Shown here: one piece after another, positions 20,701-29,037 of the stretch
Layout of the letters: every line of letters starts with the position of its first letter
Numbering within the stretch: position 1 is the first letter of the stretch
Source: Jatrophihabitans cynanchi
GTDB lineage: Bacteria; Actinomycetota; Actinomycetes; Mycobacteriales; Jatrophihabitantaceae
Assembly (NCBI RefSeq): GCF_027247405.1
Contig: NZ_CP097463.1
Coordinates: 372,001-436,000 of the forward strand
Direction of reading: 5' to 3'
Length of the DNA: 64,000 bases
Translations under genes and position numbers: made by a program
Notes under the pieces: model-generated
The model's database searches: none
Seen by the model: the letters and a program-made list of their open reading frames with translations, nothing else
Told to the model about the DNA's origin: nothing

Positions 20701-22289
20701 CTTGCGACCAGACTCTGCGCCGGGGCCCCTACCGGGCGGCGCGACTGCCGGCGCTCCCGCTGCGACGCGGCCGCGACGGCCAGAGCACCCAGGCCGCACG
20801 CCACCGCGACCAGGCCGCAGCTCCAGGCACCGGCGACGAACGCCTGACGGCGGTCCAGGTCGTGCAACTCCGGCCGGGCGGCGGCCGCAGCGGCAGCGAT
20901 CACGCCGGCGGGCAGCGCGCTGTGCCCCTGCGCGGCGATGCCGGCAAGCGCGAACCTCGCCCCGCCGGGGCCGGTGACGCTCGCGGTCACCCGTTCGGTC
21001 CAGCTCAGGTCCAGGACGCGGCCGGTGCGCGGCTCGACCCATACGCTCAGCACGGCGCTGTCGTGGTACGTCGCGGCAAGCGTGGAGTCCGATGCCGCCG
21101 AGAGCCCGATCGGCAGCCGCCCGCCGTTGAGCGCGGCGATCCGGTCCACGCCGAGGGACGCGGGCAGGCTCGCGGAAGCACTGCCGGTGCTGGTGGCCGC
21201 GTACACGTCCGCGGCCAGGCCGGCGCGCGTGTCGGTGCCGGTCCGGGTGAGCACGAAGTCCTCGGCCGGTCCGACCGCCTGGACGGCCGGGCTCTGCGCC
21301 TGGGTGCGCACTGTCGCGGTGTCGCCGTGCCGGTCGCTCACCCGGGCGGACACCGGGCCCGCCGTTGTCGCGGCAGGCGTCGCGGGACGTCCGGGCGCGA
21401 ACAGCACCAGCGCCACAGCGCCGACCGCGAAGACGGCCGCGGCGCCGATCAGAACGCGCGACGTGGCCCGCTTGGGCAGTGACCTGCCGGGCGGCCACGC
21501 GACGTACAGGCCTACCGGGATCAGGTAGACCAACCAACCGACGACCTCGATGAACACCGGCTTGCTCTGGACGCCGAGCATGCCGGTGAGCAGCGAGGAC
21601 TGCACCGAACCGGGGTGCACCAGCCAGGTCAGGTCGACGGTGCCGCCCTGTCCCGCGTTCAGCCAGCCCGCCTCGTGGGCGGTGCGCAGCGCGTTGACGA
21701 CCAGCCCGGCCGCGACCAGCACCAGCACCAGGCCGGTGGCCCGGAAGAACTTGGACAGGTTCAGGTGCACGCCGCCGCGGTAGATGCCGTAGCCGAGCCC
21801 GATCGCCACCACGATGCCGAGCACGGCTCCGGTCGCGGCCGCCGACCCACTGCCGGACTCGTTGAACGCCGCGAGCAGGAACACGACGGTTTCGAAGCCC
21901 TCGCGCAGCACGGCGAGGAAGGCCATCAGGATCATCGCGCGGCCGGCCCGCGAGGTGCCCGCCATGGCACCGGCGGCCATCCCCTCGAGCTGGCCCTTCA
22001 GTTCGCGCGCGTGCCGGCGCATCCAGATCACCATGTAGGTGACCATGCCGACGGCCAGCGCGCCGATCACCGTCTCCAGCCCCTCCTGCTGGCGTTGCGG
22101 CAGGTTCTGCGAGAGCCGGTCGAGCGTGATGCCCACCGCGACGCACAGCAGCGTGGCCGAACCCACGCCGACGAACACCCACCGGAGTAGCTCGCGGCGG
22201 CCCTGCTTGCGCAGGAAGGCCGCGATGATGCCGACGATCAGGGCGGCCTCGAGGCCTTCACGCAGGCCGATCACGAAGGTGGGGAGCAT
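20697..22289 (-). CDS. efeU: Ferrous iron permease EfeU with extra C-terminal domain
   Basis: Iron permease of the FTR1/EfeU family, 530 residues. The two REGLE-type iron motifs are REGLEA at 10-15 and REGFE at 129-133, in membrane helices 1 and 4. Seven or so helices run to about residue 298. Family members are usually near 280 residues. Here a further 230 residues follow: an extracytoplasmic, Ser/Thr/Ala-rich domain (about 305-485) and one more membrane helix (about 490-515) with a basic cytoplasmic tail. The extra domain has a DUF3068-like feel, but I am not sure. The ATG at 22289 directly follows an iron box. Confidence 0.92.
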   Translation of the reverse strand: MLPTFVIGLREGLEAALIVGIIAAFLRKQGRRELLRWVFVGVGSATLLCVAVGITLDRLSQNLPQRQQEGLETVIGALAVGMVTYMVIWMRRHARELKGQLEGMAAGAMAGTSRAGRAMILMAFLAVLREGFETVVFLLAAFNESGSGSAAATGAVLGIVVAIGLGYGIYRGGVHLNLSKFFRATGLVLVLVAAGLVVNALRTAHEAGWLNAGQGGTVDLTWLVHPGSVQSSLLTGMLGVQSKPVFIEVVGWLVYLIPVGLYVAWPPGRSLPKRATSRVLIGAAAVFAVGAVALVLFAPGRPATPAATTAGPVSARVSDRHGDTATVRTQAQSPAVQAVGPAEDFVLTRTGTDTRAGLAADVYAATSTGSASASLPASLGVDRIAALNGGRLPIGLSAASDSTLAATYHDSAVLSVWVEPRTGRVLDLSWTERVTASVTGPGGARFALAGIAAQGHSALPAGVIAAAAAAARPELHDLDRRQAFVAGAWSCGLVAVACGLGALAVAAASQRERRQSRRPVGAPAQSLVAS

Positions 22290-22311
22290 CCGCCGGTCCT
22301 CGTCGTCGTCG

Positions 22312-22330
22312 TTAGGTAAGGCATACCTTC
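22312..22330. promoter_or_regulatory. IdeR/DtxR-type iron box upstream of efeU
   Basis: TTAGGTAAGGCATACCTTC matches 14 of 19 positions of the IdeR/DtxR consensus. It lies 22 bases upstream of the efeU start, inside the 78-base divergent gap with pxpA. It probably controls efeU; an effect on pxpA is possible but unlikely to be the main role. Confidence 0.7.
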
Positions 22331-22367
22331 GTAACGATAACCGGGGCCGACCACTAGCGTCACGCGG

Positions 22368-23126
22368 GTGCCCATCGACCTGAACGCCGACCTCGGCGAG
22401 AGCTTCGGTGCCTGGCGTCTCGGTGACGACGACGCCCTGCTCGAGCTGGTCACGAGCGCCAACGTGGCCTGCGGCTTCCATGCCGGTGACCCGGTGACCA
22501 TGCGCCGGGTGTGCGCCCGCGCCGCCGAGCGAGGGGTGAGGATCGGGGCGCAGGTCGGCTACCGCGACCTGGCCGGGTTCGGCCGGCGGCGCATCGACAT
22601 CGACCCCGAGGACTTGACGGCCGAGGTCATCTACCAGCTCGGCGCGCTGGACGCGTTCGCGCGCGCGAGCGGGTCGCGGGTGCGGTACGTCAAGCCGCAC
22701 GGCGCGCTGTACAACACGGCGGCCGACGACTCCGGGCAGGCCGGTGCGATCGCCGCGGCCGTCGCCGCCGTGGACCCGGAGCTGCTGGTGCTCGGCCTGC
22801 CCGCCTCCGAGCTCGAACGCGCGGCGCGGGGGGCCGGACTGGCGTTCGTTGCCGAGGGGTTCGCCGATCGTACCTACCTGCCGACCGGTCGGCTCGTACC
22901 GCGCGGGCAGCCGGGCGCGGTGCACACCGACCCGATGGCCGCGGTCGCGCAGGCGGTGCAACTGGCCCGCTTCGGCACCGTGACGGCTGTGGACGGAACC
23001 CGCATCGAGGTGCAGGTCGAGTCGGTGTGCGTGCACGGTGACACCCCCCGCGCGGTGCACCTGGTGCGCGAGATCCGCCGGACGCTGGCCGACGCCGGGA
23101 TCGAACCGGCCCCGTTCTGCGCGTGA
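22368..23126 (+). CDS. pxpA: 5-oxoprolinase subunit A (LamB/YcsF family)
   Basis: Subunit of the ATP-dependent 5-oxoprolinase PxpABC, which opens pyroglutamate to glutamate. It has 252 residues and starts at GTG with the family N-terminus PIDLNADLGESFG. Further family motifs are NVACGFHAGDP, GAQVGYRDLAGFGRR, RYVKPHGALYN and the C-terminal VCVHGDTPRAV. It overlaps pxpB by four bases (GTGA). The three subunits form a plus-strand operon divergent from efeU. Confidence 0.95.
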   Translation: MPIDLNADLGESFGAWRLGDDDALLELVTSANVACGFHAGDPVTMRRVCARAAERGVRIGAQVGYRDLAGFGRRRIDIDPEDLTAEVIYQLGALDAFARASGSRVRYVKPHGALYNTAADDSGQAGAIAAAVAAVDPELLVLGLPASELERAARGAGLAFVAEGFADRTYLPTGRLVPRGQPGAVHTDPMAAVAQAVQLARFGTVTAVDGTRIEVQVESVCVHGDTPRAVHLVREIRRTLADAGIEPAPFCA

Positions 23127-23725
23127 TCAGCCGACCGTACGGCGACCGCGCCGTGCTCCTCGAGCCCGACGATCCGGCGCAGCTGGCCGGCTTGCGGGCG
23201 ACGCTGGGCGCCGCGCCCGGGGTGCTGGAGGTAGTGCCCGCCGCCCGGACCCTACTGGTGAGCTTCGACCAGGCACGCACCTCGGGGGCCGCGATCGTCG
23301 AGGCCGCTCGGCAGGCCGAACACGCTCCGCAGGAGCTGCCGGAGGCCGCGCTTGTCGAACTGCCGGTCCGCTATGACGGCGCCGATCTGCAGGACGTCGC
23401 CGAGGAGGTCGGGTGCAGCGTGCCGGAACTCATCGCGCGGCACAGCTCGGCCGAGTACACCGTGGACTTCTGCGGCTTCGCGCCCGGCTTCGCCTACCTC
23501 AGCGGGCTCGAGCCGGCCCTGCACCGCCCCCGGCTGGCCACCCCGCGCACGCAGGTCCCGGCCGGCTCGGTCGGCATCGCGGGCGAGTACACCGGCGTCT
23601 ACCCGCGCTCCTCCCCCGGCGGCTGGCGGCTGCTCGGGCGTACCGAGGCGGCCCTGTGGGACCCGTCCCGGACGCCGCCTGCACTGCTGGCGCCCGGCGT
23701 CCGGGTGCGGTTCCGGCCGCTGTGA
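23123..23725 (+). CDS. pxpB: 5-oxoprolinase subunit B (allophanate hydrolase subunit 1-like)
   Basis: A 200-residue PxpB. The family motifs are the N-terminal PYGDRAVLLEP, the central VDFCGFAPGFAYLSGL and RVQ-like RTQVPAGSVGIAGEYTGVYPRSSPGGWRLLGRT, all complete. It works with PxpC as the kinase-like part of 5-oxoprolinase. Both ends overlap the neighbours: GTG inside the pxpA stop codon, and pxpC starting inside its own stop codon. Confidence 0.95.
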   Translation: MISRPYGDRAVLLEPDDPAQLAGLRATLGAAPGVLEVVPAARTLLVSFDQARTSGAAIVEAARQAEHAPQELPEAALVELPVRYDGADLQDVAEEVGCSVPELIARHSSAEYTVDFCGFAPGFAYLSGLEPALHRPRLATPRTQVPAGSVGIAGEYTGVYPRSSPGGWRLLGRTEAALWDPSRTPPALLAPGVRVRFRPL

Positions 23726-24558
23726 GCCGCGCCGTGCTGGAGGTTCTCGCACCCGGCCCGCTGACAACCGTCCAGGACGGCGGCCGCGCCGGATACGCGC
23801 GGCTGGGGGTGCCGCGAAGTGGCGCGTTCGACCGCAGCGCACTGCGGGCCGCCAACCGGCTGGTGGGCAACCCGCCGGACGCGGCCGCCCTGGAGGTCAC
23901 GCTCGGCGGCCTGCAGCTTCGGCTGCACCATGCCCTGACGTTGGCGATCACCGGCGCGCCGTGCACCGGGCTCGACCACGGCGTCGCCGTCACCCTGCCG
24001 GCGGGCGCCGTCGTCCGGCTGGACACCCCGCGGGCGGGATTGCGCAGCTATCTGGCGGTGCGGGGGGCGATCGCGCTTTCCGCGGTGCTGGGTTCGCGCA
24101 GCACCGACACGCTCAGCGGTCTGGGCCCGGCGCCGCTGCGTGCCGGCGACCGGCTGGCGGTCGGGCCGGAGCCACCGGCCCCGGTGGACGGGTCGCTCGT
24201 CCCGGCGCCGGCGCTGCCCAGGCGGCTGCGCGTCGTCCTCGGCCCGCGCGCCGACTGGTTCGCGCCGGACGCGCCGACCGCGCTGACCCGGACCGGGTGG
24301 ACGGTGCGCCCCGACTCGGACCGGATCGGCGTGCGGCTGGTCGGCCCGCCGTTGCGACGGATCCGCGCGGGCGAGCTGCCGAGCGAGCCGACCCTGCCGG
24401 GGGCACTGCAGGTGCCGCCGGACGGCCGCCCGATCCTGCTCGGGCCCGACGCGCCGGTCACCGGCGGCTACCCGGTGATCGCGGTCCTGCGCACCGCCGA
24501 GCTGTCCGCGGCCGCACAGCTGCGCCCGGGCGATCGGGTCCGGTTCGTCACGTCGTGA
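23722..24558 (+). CDS. pxpC: 5-oxoprolinase subunit C (allophanate hydrolase subunit 2-like)
   Basis: A 278-residue PxpC, partner of pxpB. The start GTG at 23722 overlaps the pxpB stop (GTGA) and gives the family N-terminus VLEVLAPGPLTTVQDGGRAGYARLGVPRSGAFD. It ends with GPDAPVTGGYPVIAVL and LRPGDRVRFV, which are typical. The last 11 bases overlap the end of the convergent phosphate transporter gene. There is no clear terminator, so the two transcripts probably overlap. Confidence 0.95.
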   Translation: MSRAVLEVLAPGPLTTVQDGGRAGYARLGVPRSGAFDRSALRAANRLVGNPPDAAALEVTLGGLQLRLHHALTLAITGAPCTGLDHGVAVTLPAGAVVRLDTPRAGLRSYLAVRGAIALSAVLGSRSTDTLSGLGPAPLRAGDRLAVGPEPPAPVDGSLVPAPALPRRLRVVLGPRADWFAPDAPTALTRTGWTVRPDSDRIGVRLVGPPLRRIRAGELPSEPTLPGALQVPPDGRPILLGPDAPVTGGYPVIAVLRTAELSAAAQLRPGDRVRFVTS

Positions 24559-25549
24559 ACGGGTGCACACCGAGCCAGACGAGCGCCGCGACGAGCGCCG
24601 CGGCCGGCATGGTCAGCACCCAGGCGACGACGATGTTGCCGGCCACGCCCCAGCGCACCGCGGAGAACCGCCGGGTCGCGCCGACGCCCATCACGGCCGA
24701 GGAGATCACGTGCGTGGTCGAGACCGGCAGGCCGTAGGCCGAGGTGCCGAGCATGACGCCGCTGGCGACGGCCTGCGCGGCGAACCCGCTCGGCGGGGTC
24801 AGCGAGAAGATGCGCCGGCCCATCGTGCGCATGATGCGCCAGCCGCCGGAGTAGGTGCCGAGCGAGATCGCGGCCGCCGAGGACAGGATCACCCAGAGCG
24901 GGACGCCCGCGTGCGCATTCAGGTGACCGGACACGATGAGGGTGAGCGTGATGACGCCCATCGTCTTCTGCGCGTCCTGGGTGCCGTGCGCGAAGGACAT
25001 CGTGGCCGCCGACGCGATCTGTGCCCAGCGGAAGCCACGGTTGGCCCGCACCGCGTTGATGCTGCGAAACGTCCACAGCACGAGCAGCATGAACAGGTAA
25101 CTGAGCCCGAAGCCGATCAGCGGCGAGAGGACCATCGGGACGATCACCTTGTCCACGACGCCGGACCACTTCACCGCCTCGGACGCGGCGAGCGCGGCCC
25201 CGACGAGCCCGCCGATCAGGGCGTGCGACGAGGACGACGGCAGCCCGAAGTACCAGGTGCCGAGGTTCCAGACGATCGCGCCGACCAGGGCGGCCAGCAC
25301 GACGGCGAGCCCTGCCGTGCCGCCGGTCGGCGTCTCGATGATGCCCTTGCCGACCGTCGCGGCGACCTTGGTCGAGATGAGCGCGCCGACCACGTTGGCG
25401 ACCGCTGCCATGGCGAGCGCGACCCGGGGGGTCAGCGCCTTGGTCGAGATCGACGTCGCGATCGCGTTGGCCGAGTCGTGGAAGCCGTTCGTGTAGTCGA
25501 ACCCGAGCGCGACGACGACGATGACCACCACGAGGGCGGTTGATCCCAC
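24548..25549 (-). CDS. Inorganic phosphate transporter, PiT family
   Basis: A 333-residue low-affinity phosphate permease, probably a metal-phosphate or proton symporter. The PiT signature is present twice in inverted repeats: DYTNGFHDSANAIATSISTKALTPR near the N-terminus and FAHGTQDAQKTMGVITLTL in the second half, with SSSHALIGG and STTHVISSAVMG. About ten membrane helices are visible. A GTG start at 25549 lies three bases after the stop of the PhoU-like gene, so they form an operon. Confidence 0.95.
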   Translation of the reverse strand: MGSTALVVVIVVVALGFDYTNGFHDSANAIATSISTKALTPRVALAMAAVANVVGALISTKVAATVGKGIIETPTGGTAGLAVVLAALVGAIVWNLGTWYFGLPSSSSHALIGGLVGAALAASEAVKWSGVVDKVIVPMVLSPLIGFGLSYLFMLLVLWTFRSINAVRANRGFRWAQIASAATMSFAHGTQDAQKTMGVITLTLIVSGHLNAHAGVPLWVILSSAAAISLGTYSGGWRIMRTMGRRIFSLTPPSGFAAQAVASGVMLGTSAYGLPVSTTHVISSAVMGVGATRRFSAVRWGVAGNIVVAWVLTMPAAALVAALVWLGVHPFTT

Positions 25550-25552
25550 CGG

Positions 25553-26170
25553 TCAGGACTCCTTGACCGCGATGGTCTCGACGGCGTGCGCGACGTGCTC
25601 GAGGGCATCGGCGGCGTCCTCGAGGCCGTCGGCCACCTCGCGCAGCTTGACCATCGTCAGCGCGTCGTAGTCGCCGCTGAACAGCTTGGACAGCAGCTTG
25701 CGGTAGACCCGGTCCGCCTCGTTCTCCAGGCGGTTCACCTCGATCCAGTAGGGCTCGAGGTCGCGCAACGTCTTCAGCCGCGCCATCGCGTCGGCGGTCT
25801 CGTGCGCCGAAGTCACCAGCAGGTTGATCTGATCGGCCATCAGCGCCGGCAACTTGCCCACGTCGGCCAGCACGACGAAGTCGGCGGCGGCCTCCATCGC
25901 GTCGACCACGTCGTCCAGCGCGGCCGCCAGCCGGTAGATGTCCTCGCGGTCGAACGGGGTGACGAAGCTGGTGTTCAACTGGCGCATGATCCGGTGCGTC
26001 ACCGAGTCGCCGGCGTGCTCGCGCTCGCGCAACTGCTTGGCGATCGATTCGCGGTTCGCGTTGGGATCGAGCAGGCCGGACAAGATGTCCGCCGACGCCG
26101 CGACGTTCTGTCCGGCTTCGGTGAACATCGCATAGAAGGCGCTGTCACGCGGGGTGAGGCTGAAGGCCAC
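25553..26170 (-). CDS. DUF47 PhoU-like protein
   Basis: A 205-residue helical protein of the DUF47/PhoU-like family, the usual companion of PiT transporters and thought to modulate them. Visible features are the N-terminal FSLTPRDSAFYAMFTEAG, the REREHAGDSVTHRIMRQLNTSFVTPFDREDIYRLA region and the C-terminal LREVADGLEDAADALEHVAHAVETIAV. I chose the GTG at 26170 because AGGAG lies four bases before it. It is encoded immediately upstream of the transporter. Confidence 0.94.
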   Translation of the reverse strand: MAFSLTPRDSAFYAMFTEAGQNVAASADILSGLLDPNANRESIAKQLREREHAGDSVTHRIMRQLNTSFVTPFDREDIYRLAAALDDVVDAMEAAADFVVLADVGKLPALMADQINLLVTSAHETADAMARLKTLRDLEPYWIEVNRLENEADRVYRKLLSKLFSGDYDALTMVKLREVADGLEDAADALEHVAHAVETIAVKES

Positions 26171-26271
26171 GATGCTCCTCGCAGGTCGTGCGGTGGCAAG
26201 CGGAACGAGCCTAGTCACAGGTCAGTCGGCGATCCGCACCCGCCCGCCCGCACCGGGCATCACGCCGCTGG

Positions 26272-27123
26272 TCAGCCGAACACGATTGTCTTGTTCCCGA
26301 AAACGAGCGTTCTGTGCTCCACGTGCGCCCGGACGGCGCGCGCCAGCACGACCGTCTCCAGGTCACGCCCCTTGCCGATCAGGTCGGCCACCGAGTCGCG
26401 GTGGCTCACCGGTTCGACGTCCTGGGCGATGATCGGCCCCTCGTCCAGGTCCGCGGTCGCGTAGTGCGCGGTCGCGCCGATGAGCTTCACGCCGCGCTGC
26501 TGCGCCTGGTGGTAGGGCCGCGCGCCGACGAACGCGGGCAGGAACGAGTGATGGATGTTGATGATCTGCGCGGGGAACGCGTCCAGCACGGTCGAGGTGA
26601 GCACCTGCATGTAGCGGGCCAGCACCACCAGTTCGACGCGGTAGCCGCGCAGCAGTTCGACGAGCGCGGCCTCCTGCGCGGCCTTGGTGTCGGGCGTCAC
26701 CGGCAGGTGGTGGAAGGGGACGCCGCTGAAGGTGGCGAGCGCGGCGTGGTCGGCGTGGTTGCTGATCACCGCGACGATCTCGGCGGGCAACTCGCCGGCC
26801 CGCCAGCGTCCGAGCAGGTCACCCAGGCAGTGCGCTTCCCGCGAGGCGAGCACCGCGATCCGGGGCCGCTCGTCGGAGAAGTGCACGTCGGCGTGCATAC
26901 CGAACCGGTTCGCGACCGGCGCGAACGCGGTGGCGACCTGATCGCGGCCGAGCGTGGCCTCGTCCAGCTCGAACTCCACCCGCTGGAAGAAGACTCCGGC
27001 TTCCCGGTCGACGTGCTGCTCGGCGTGCAGCACGTTCCCGTTCGCGGCGAGCACGAACTCGGCGACTGCGTGGACCAGGCCGGGCCGATCCGGGCAGGAG
27101 ATCAGCAGGACGGCAGTGGGCAC
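26272..27123 (-). CDS. purU: Formyltetrahydrofolate deformylase
   Basis: Hydrolyses 10-formyl-THF to formate and THF, feeding formate to purine synthesis and balancing the one-carbon pool. It has 283 residues. An N-terminal ACT domain (SCPDRPGLVHAVAEFVLAANGN) is followed by a formyltransferase fold with INIHHSFLPAFVGARPYHQAQQRGVKLIGATAHYAT and DLDEGPIIAQDV; the catalytic Asn, His and Asp are in these. The start is a GTG at 27123. It is on the same strand as the DUF3618 gene four bases away. Confidence 0.96.
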   Translation of the reverse strand: MPTAVLLISCPDRPGLVHAVAEFVLAANGNVLHAEQHVDREAGVFFQRVEFELDEATLGRDQVATAFAPVANRFGMHADVHFSDERPRIAVLASREAHCLGDLLGRWRAGELPAEIVAVISNHADHAALATFSGVPFHHLPVTPDTKAAQEAALVELLRGYRVELVVLARYMQVLTSTVLDAFPAQIINIHHSFLPAFVGARPYHQAQQRGVKLIGATAHYATADLDEGPIIAQDVEPVSHRDSVADLIGKGRDLETVVLARAVRAHVEHRTLVFGNKTIVFG

Positions 27124-27127
27124 GTGC

Positions 27128-27355
27128 TCAGTGCTTGCGGAGCTTGCGGACGATCATGACGACGACGAACGCACCGACGCCACCGATCACGGCCTTGCCC
27201 TGTGGCGTCTGCGCCTTCTCGGCAAGCGACTTCTTGGCGTTCTCGACGAGGCGCTTGGGGTTGGTGCGATACGTGATCTGGTCGACTGCGACCGCGAGGG
27301 AGGCGCGCGCCCGCTCGATGTCGCGCTGGATCTGGTCTGCCGTGCGGTCGGCCAC
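27128..27355 (-). CDS. DUF3618 membrane-anchored protein
   Basis: A 75-residue protein of the DUF3618 family: an amphipathic helix RTADQIQRDIERARASLAVAVDQITYRTNPKRLVENAKKSL, then one membrane helix (IGGVGAFVVVMIV) and a short basic end. Such proteins are common in actinobacteria, often near phage-shock or membrane-stress genes. No function is established. The start is a GTG at 27355. Confidence 0.9.
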   Translation of the reverse strand: MADRTADQIQRDIERARASLAVAVDQITYRTNPKRLVENAKKSLAEKAQTPQGKAVIGGVGAFVVVMIVRKLRKH

Positions 27356-27395
27356 GTCACGCTCCCTTCCCCTGGCCCGCTGTCGGGCCGGCTGG

Positions 27396-27432
27396 GCCTA
27401 GTGGGTTGCTGGGCCGAGCCTAGTGGGTTGCT
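27396..27432 (+). repeat. Tandem repeat upstream of the peroxiredoxin gene
   Basis: GCCTAGTGGGTTGCT occurs at 27396-27410 and again at 27418-27432, a 22-bp period. It lies in the 100-base gap between the divergent DUF3618 and peroxiredoxin genes, ending 23 bases before the latter's ATG. It could be a regulator site or just a local duplication. Confidence 0.6.
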
Positions 27433-27455
27433 TCGGCGCCGGTAGCGTGACGGCC

Positions 27456-27923
27456 ATGAGCCGCCTCACGCCCGGTGACACCGCGCCCGCGTTCACCCTT
27501 CCCGACGCCGACGGCGCACCCGTCTCGCTCGCGGACTTCCGCGGCCGCAAGGTCGTCGTGTACTTCTACCCGGCCGCGATGACGCCCGGCTGCACGAAGC
27601 AGGCCTGCGATTTCCGGGACTCGCTCGCTTCGCTCAGCGCGGCCGGTTACGCGGTCGTCGGCATCTCGCCGGACAAGCCGGAGAAGCTCGCGAAGTTCCG
27701 CGAGCGCGACGCGGTCAACTTCCCGCTGCTGTCGGACGTGGACCGTTCGGTGCTGCAGGCGTACGGCGCGTTCGGCGAGAAGACGATGTACGGCAAGAAG
27801 GTCACCGGCGTGATCCGCTCCACCTTCGTGATCGACGAGCAGGGCAAGGTCGAGCTGGCCCAGTACAACGTGAAGGCGACCGGGCACGTGGCCAAGCTGC
27901 GCCGCGACCTCGGCCTGGACTGA
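27456..27923 (+). CDS. bcp: Thiol peroxidase, Bcp/PrxQ family
   Basis: A peroxiredoxin of 155 residues that reduces peroxides through Cys. The active-site segment is TPGCTKQACDFRD, with peroxidatic Cys46 and resolving Cys51, the typical atypical-2-Cys spacing of five. FYPAAMTPGCT and GISPDKPEKLAKF are as in the family, although the first usually reads PKANTPGCT or PKDMTPGCT. The ATG at 27456 is preceded by a tandem repeat. It ends just before a strong hairpin. Confidence 0.96.
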   Translation: MSRLTPGDTAPAFTLPDADGAPVSLADFRGRKVVVYFYPAAMTPGCTKQACDFRDSLASLSAAGYAVVGISPDKPEKLAKFRERDAVNFPLLSDVDRSVLQAYGAFGEKTMYGKKVTGVIRSTFVIDEQGKVELAQYNVKATGHVAKLRRDLGLD

Positions 27924-27925
27924 CA

Positions 27926-27978
27926 GTTGGCCCCGTAGCAGGGTCTCGCCCGCGTGTCGCGCCTGCTATGAGGCCAAC
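27926..27978. terminator. Bidirectional terminator hairpin
   Basis: GTTGGCC at 27926 pairs with GGCCAAC ending at 27978, and GTAGCAGG pairs with CCTGCTAT within it. The hairpin fills the 57-base gap between the convergent peroxiredoxin and secreted-protein genes. Confidence 0.65.
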
Positions 27979-27980
27979 GC

Positions 27981-28931
27981 TCAGTGCCGGATGCGGCCGG
28001 TCGCGACCACCTGGAATGCCGAGCCGGGCACCCGCTTCAACTGGTTGAGGTCGTCGTCGTTCCAGCCGCGGTAGGTGGCACCGGAGATGAACCAGTTCGA
28101 GCCGTTGTCCGCGACGAACATGCCGTACTTCTTCAGACACCGCAGGATGATCAGCGCCGCGCCGTGGTAGCCCTTGAGGCTGAACGAGGCCTTGAGCCGG
28201 AAGCGGGCGCCCATGGGCGGCGCGGACATCGAGTTGGTGGAGCCCGCCTGGTGCGTGGCCGGATGGATGTAGCCGCGCTGCGTGCGCGCCACCGTGAACC
28301 GCAGCGCGTGGTCGATGTGCCCGGCGCGGATCTCGTCCGGGCGCACCAGCCCCGGCAGGATCGGCAGCCCGGCAGCGTCGGCGGACGTCCAGCCCGCCGG
28401 GCGCAGCTTGTTGCTGCGCAGGTCGAACACCGCGCCGGACGCCGCGCGCCAGCTGTTGCCGGACCGGCGGGCGCCGTACAGCTCGTACACGTGACAGTTC
28501 CGCGAGGCGACCAGCACGTGCCGGTCGCTGCCGGCCTCGATGCGTGCCTTCGGCGGGATCGGGTACGGGCCGCGGTCGCTCTCGTCGCCGTACGCGGTGA
28601 ACGTGACTTCGACCTTGGGCTGGCTCGTCGGCACCACGCTGTACGGGATCCCGTAGCTGGGGTTCGAGCCGAAGTCCGCGTGCAGGTGCCCACTCAACCC
28701 GACGCTGCGTACCCACGCCTTCGAGTGCGGGTTGACGCGCGCGTGCGAGATGTCCTTGCGCCACGCGCTGTTCGCCGGGAACAGCGGGCAGCCCGCGAGT
28801 GTCGGCACCGACTTCGCAACTGTCGTGGCATGCGCCCCGGCCACGACGACCGGCGCGGCGCCGGGTAAGGCGGCGACGACCGCGAGCGCGACCGCCGCCG
28901 CGAGCGTACCAACCTTCGCGCGACCCCGCAC
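27981..28931 (-). CDS. Secreted protein of unknown function
   Basis: A 316-residue exported protein. A Sec signal of about 35 residues (RGRAKVGTLAAAVALAVVAAL) is cut near AGAHA. The mature part begins with CPLFPANSAWRKDIS and has an ordered, Tyr/Trp/His-rich fold: SYGIPYSVV, YGDESDRGPYPIPP, CHVYELYGARRSGNSW, HALRFTVARTQRGYIHPA, GARFRLKASFSLKGYHGAALIIL and NGSNWFISGATYRGWNDD. I know of similar secreted proteins in soil bacteria but no assigned function. A hydrolase or carbohydrate-binding role is only a guess. I chose the GTG at 28931, which has AAGGGA six bases upstream. Confidence 0.75.
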   Translation of the reverse strand: MRGRAKVGTLAAAVALAVVAALPGAAPVVVAGAHATTVAKSVPTLAGCPLFPANSAWRKDISHARVNPHSKAWVRSVGLSGHLHADFGSNPSYGIPYSVVPTSQPKVEVTFTAYGDESDRGPYPIPPKARIEAGSDRHVLVASRNCHVYELYGARRSGNSWRAASGAVFDLRSNKLRPAGWTSADAAGLPILPGLVRPDEIRAGHIDHALRFTVARTQRGYIHPATHQAGSTNSMSAPPMGARFRLKASFSLKGYHGAALIILRCLKKYGMFVADNGSNWFISGATYRGWNDDDLNQLKRVPGSAFQVVATGRIRH

Positions 28932-29037
28932 GTCATTCCCTTCGTAGTTCCGTCGATCGCCTACATCGGCCGGATCGTCTTCGCCGTAAGGGCCGCAGCT
29001 CGACCCAGTTGTCGGTGCCACTGCGTACTATTCGTCC

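Noticed and set aside
24548-24558. Overlap of pxpC and the phosphate transporter as a sign of a misannotated end
   Set aside because: Both proteins end with normal family sequence, so an 11-bp convergent overlap is real.
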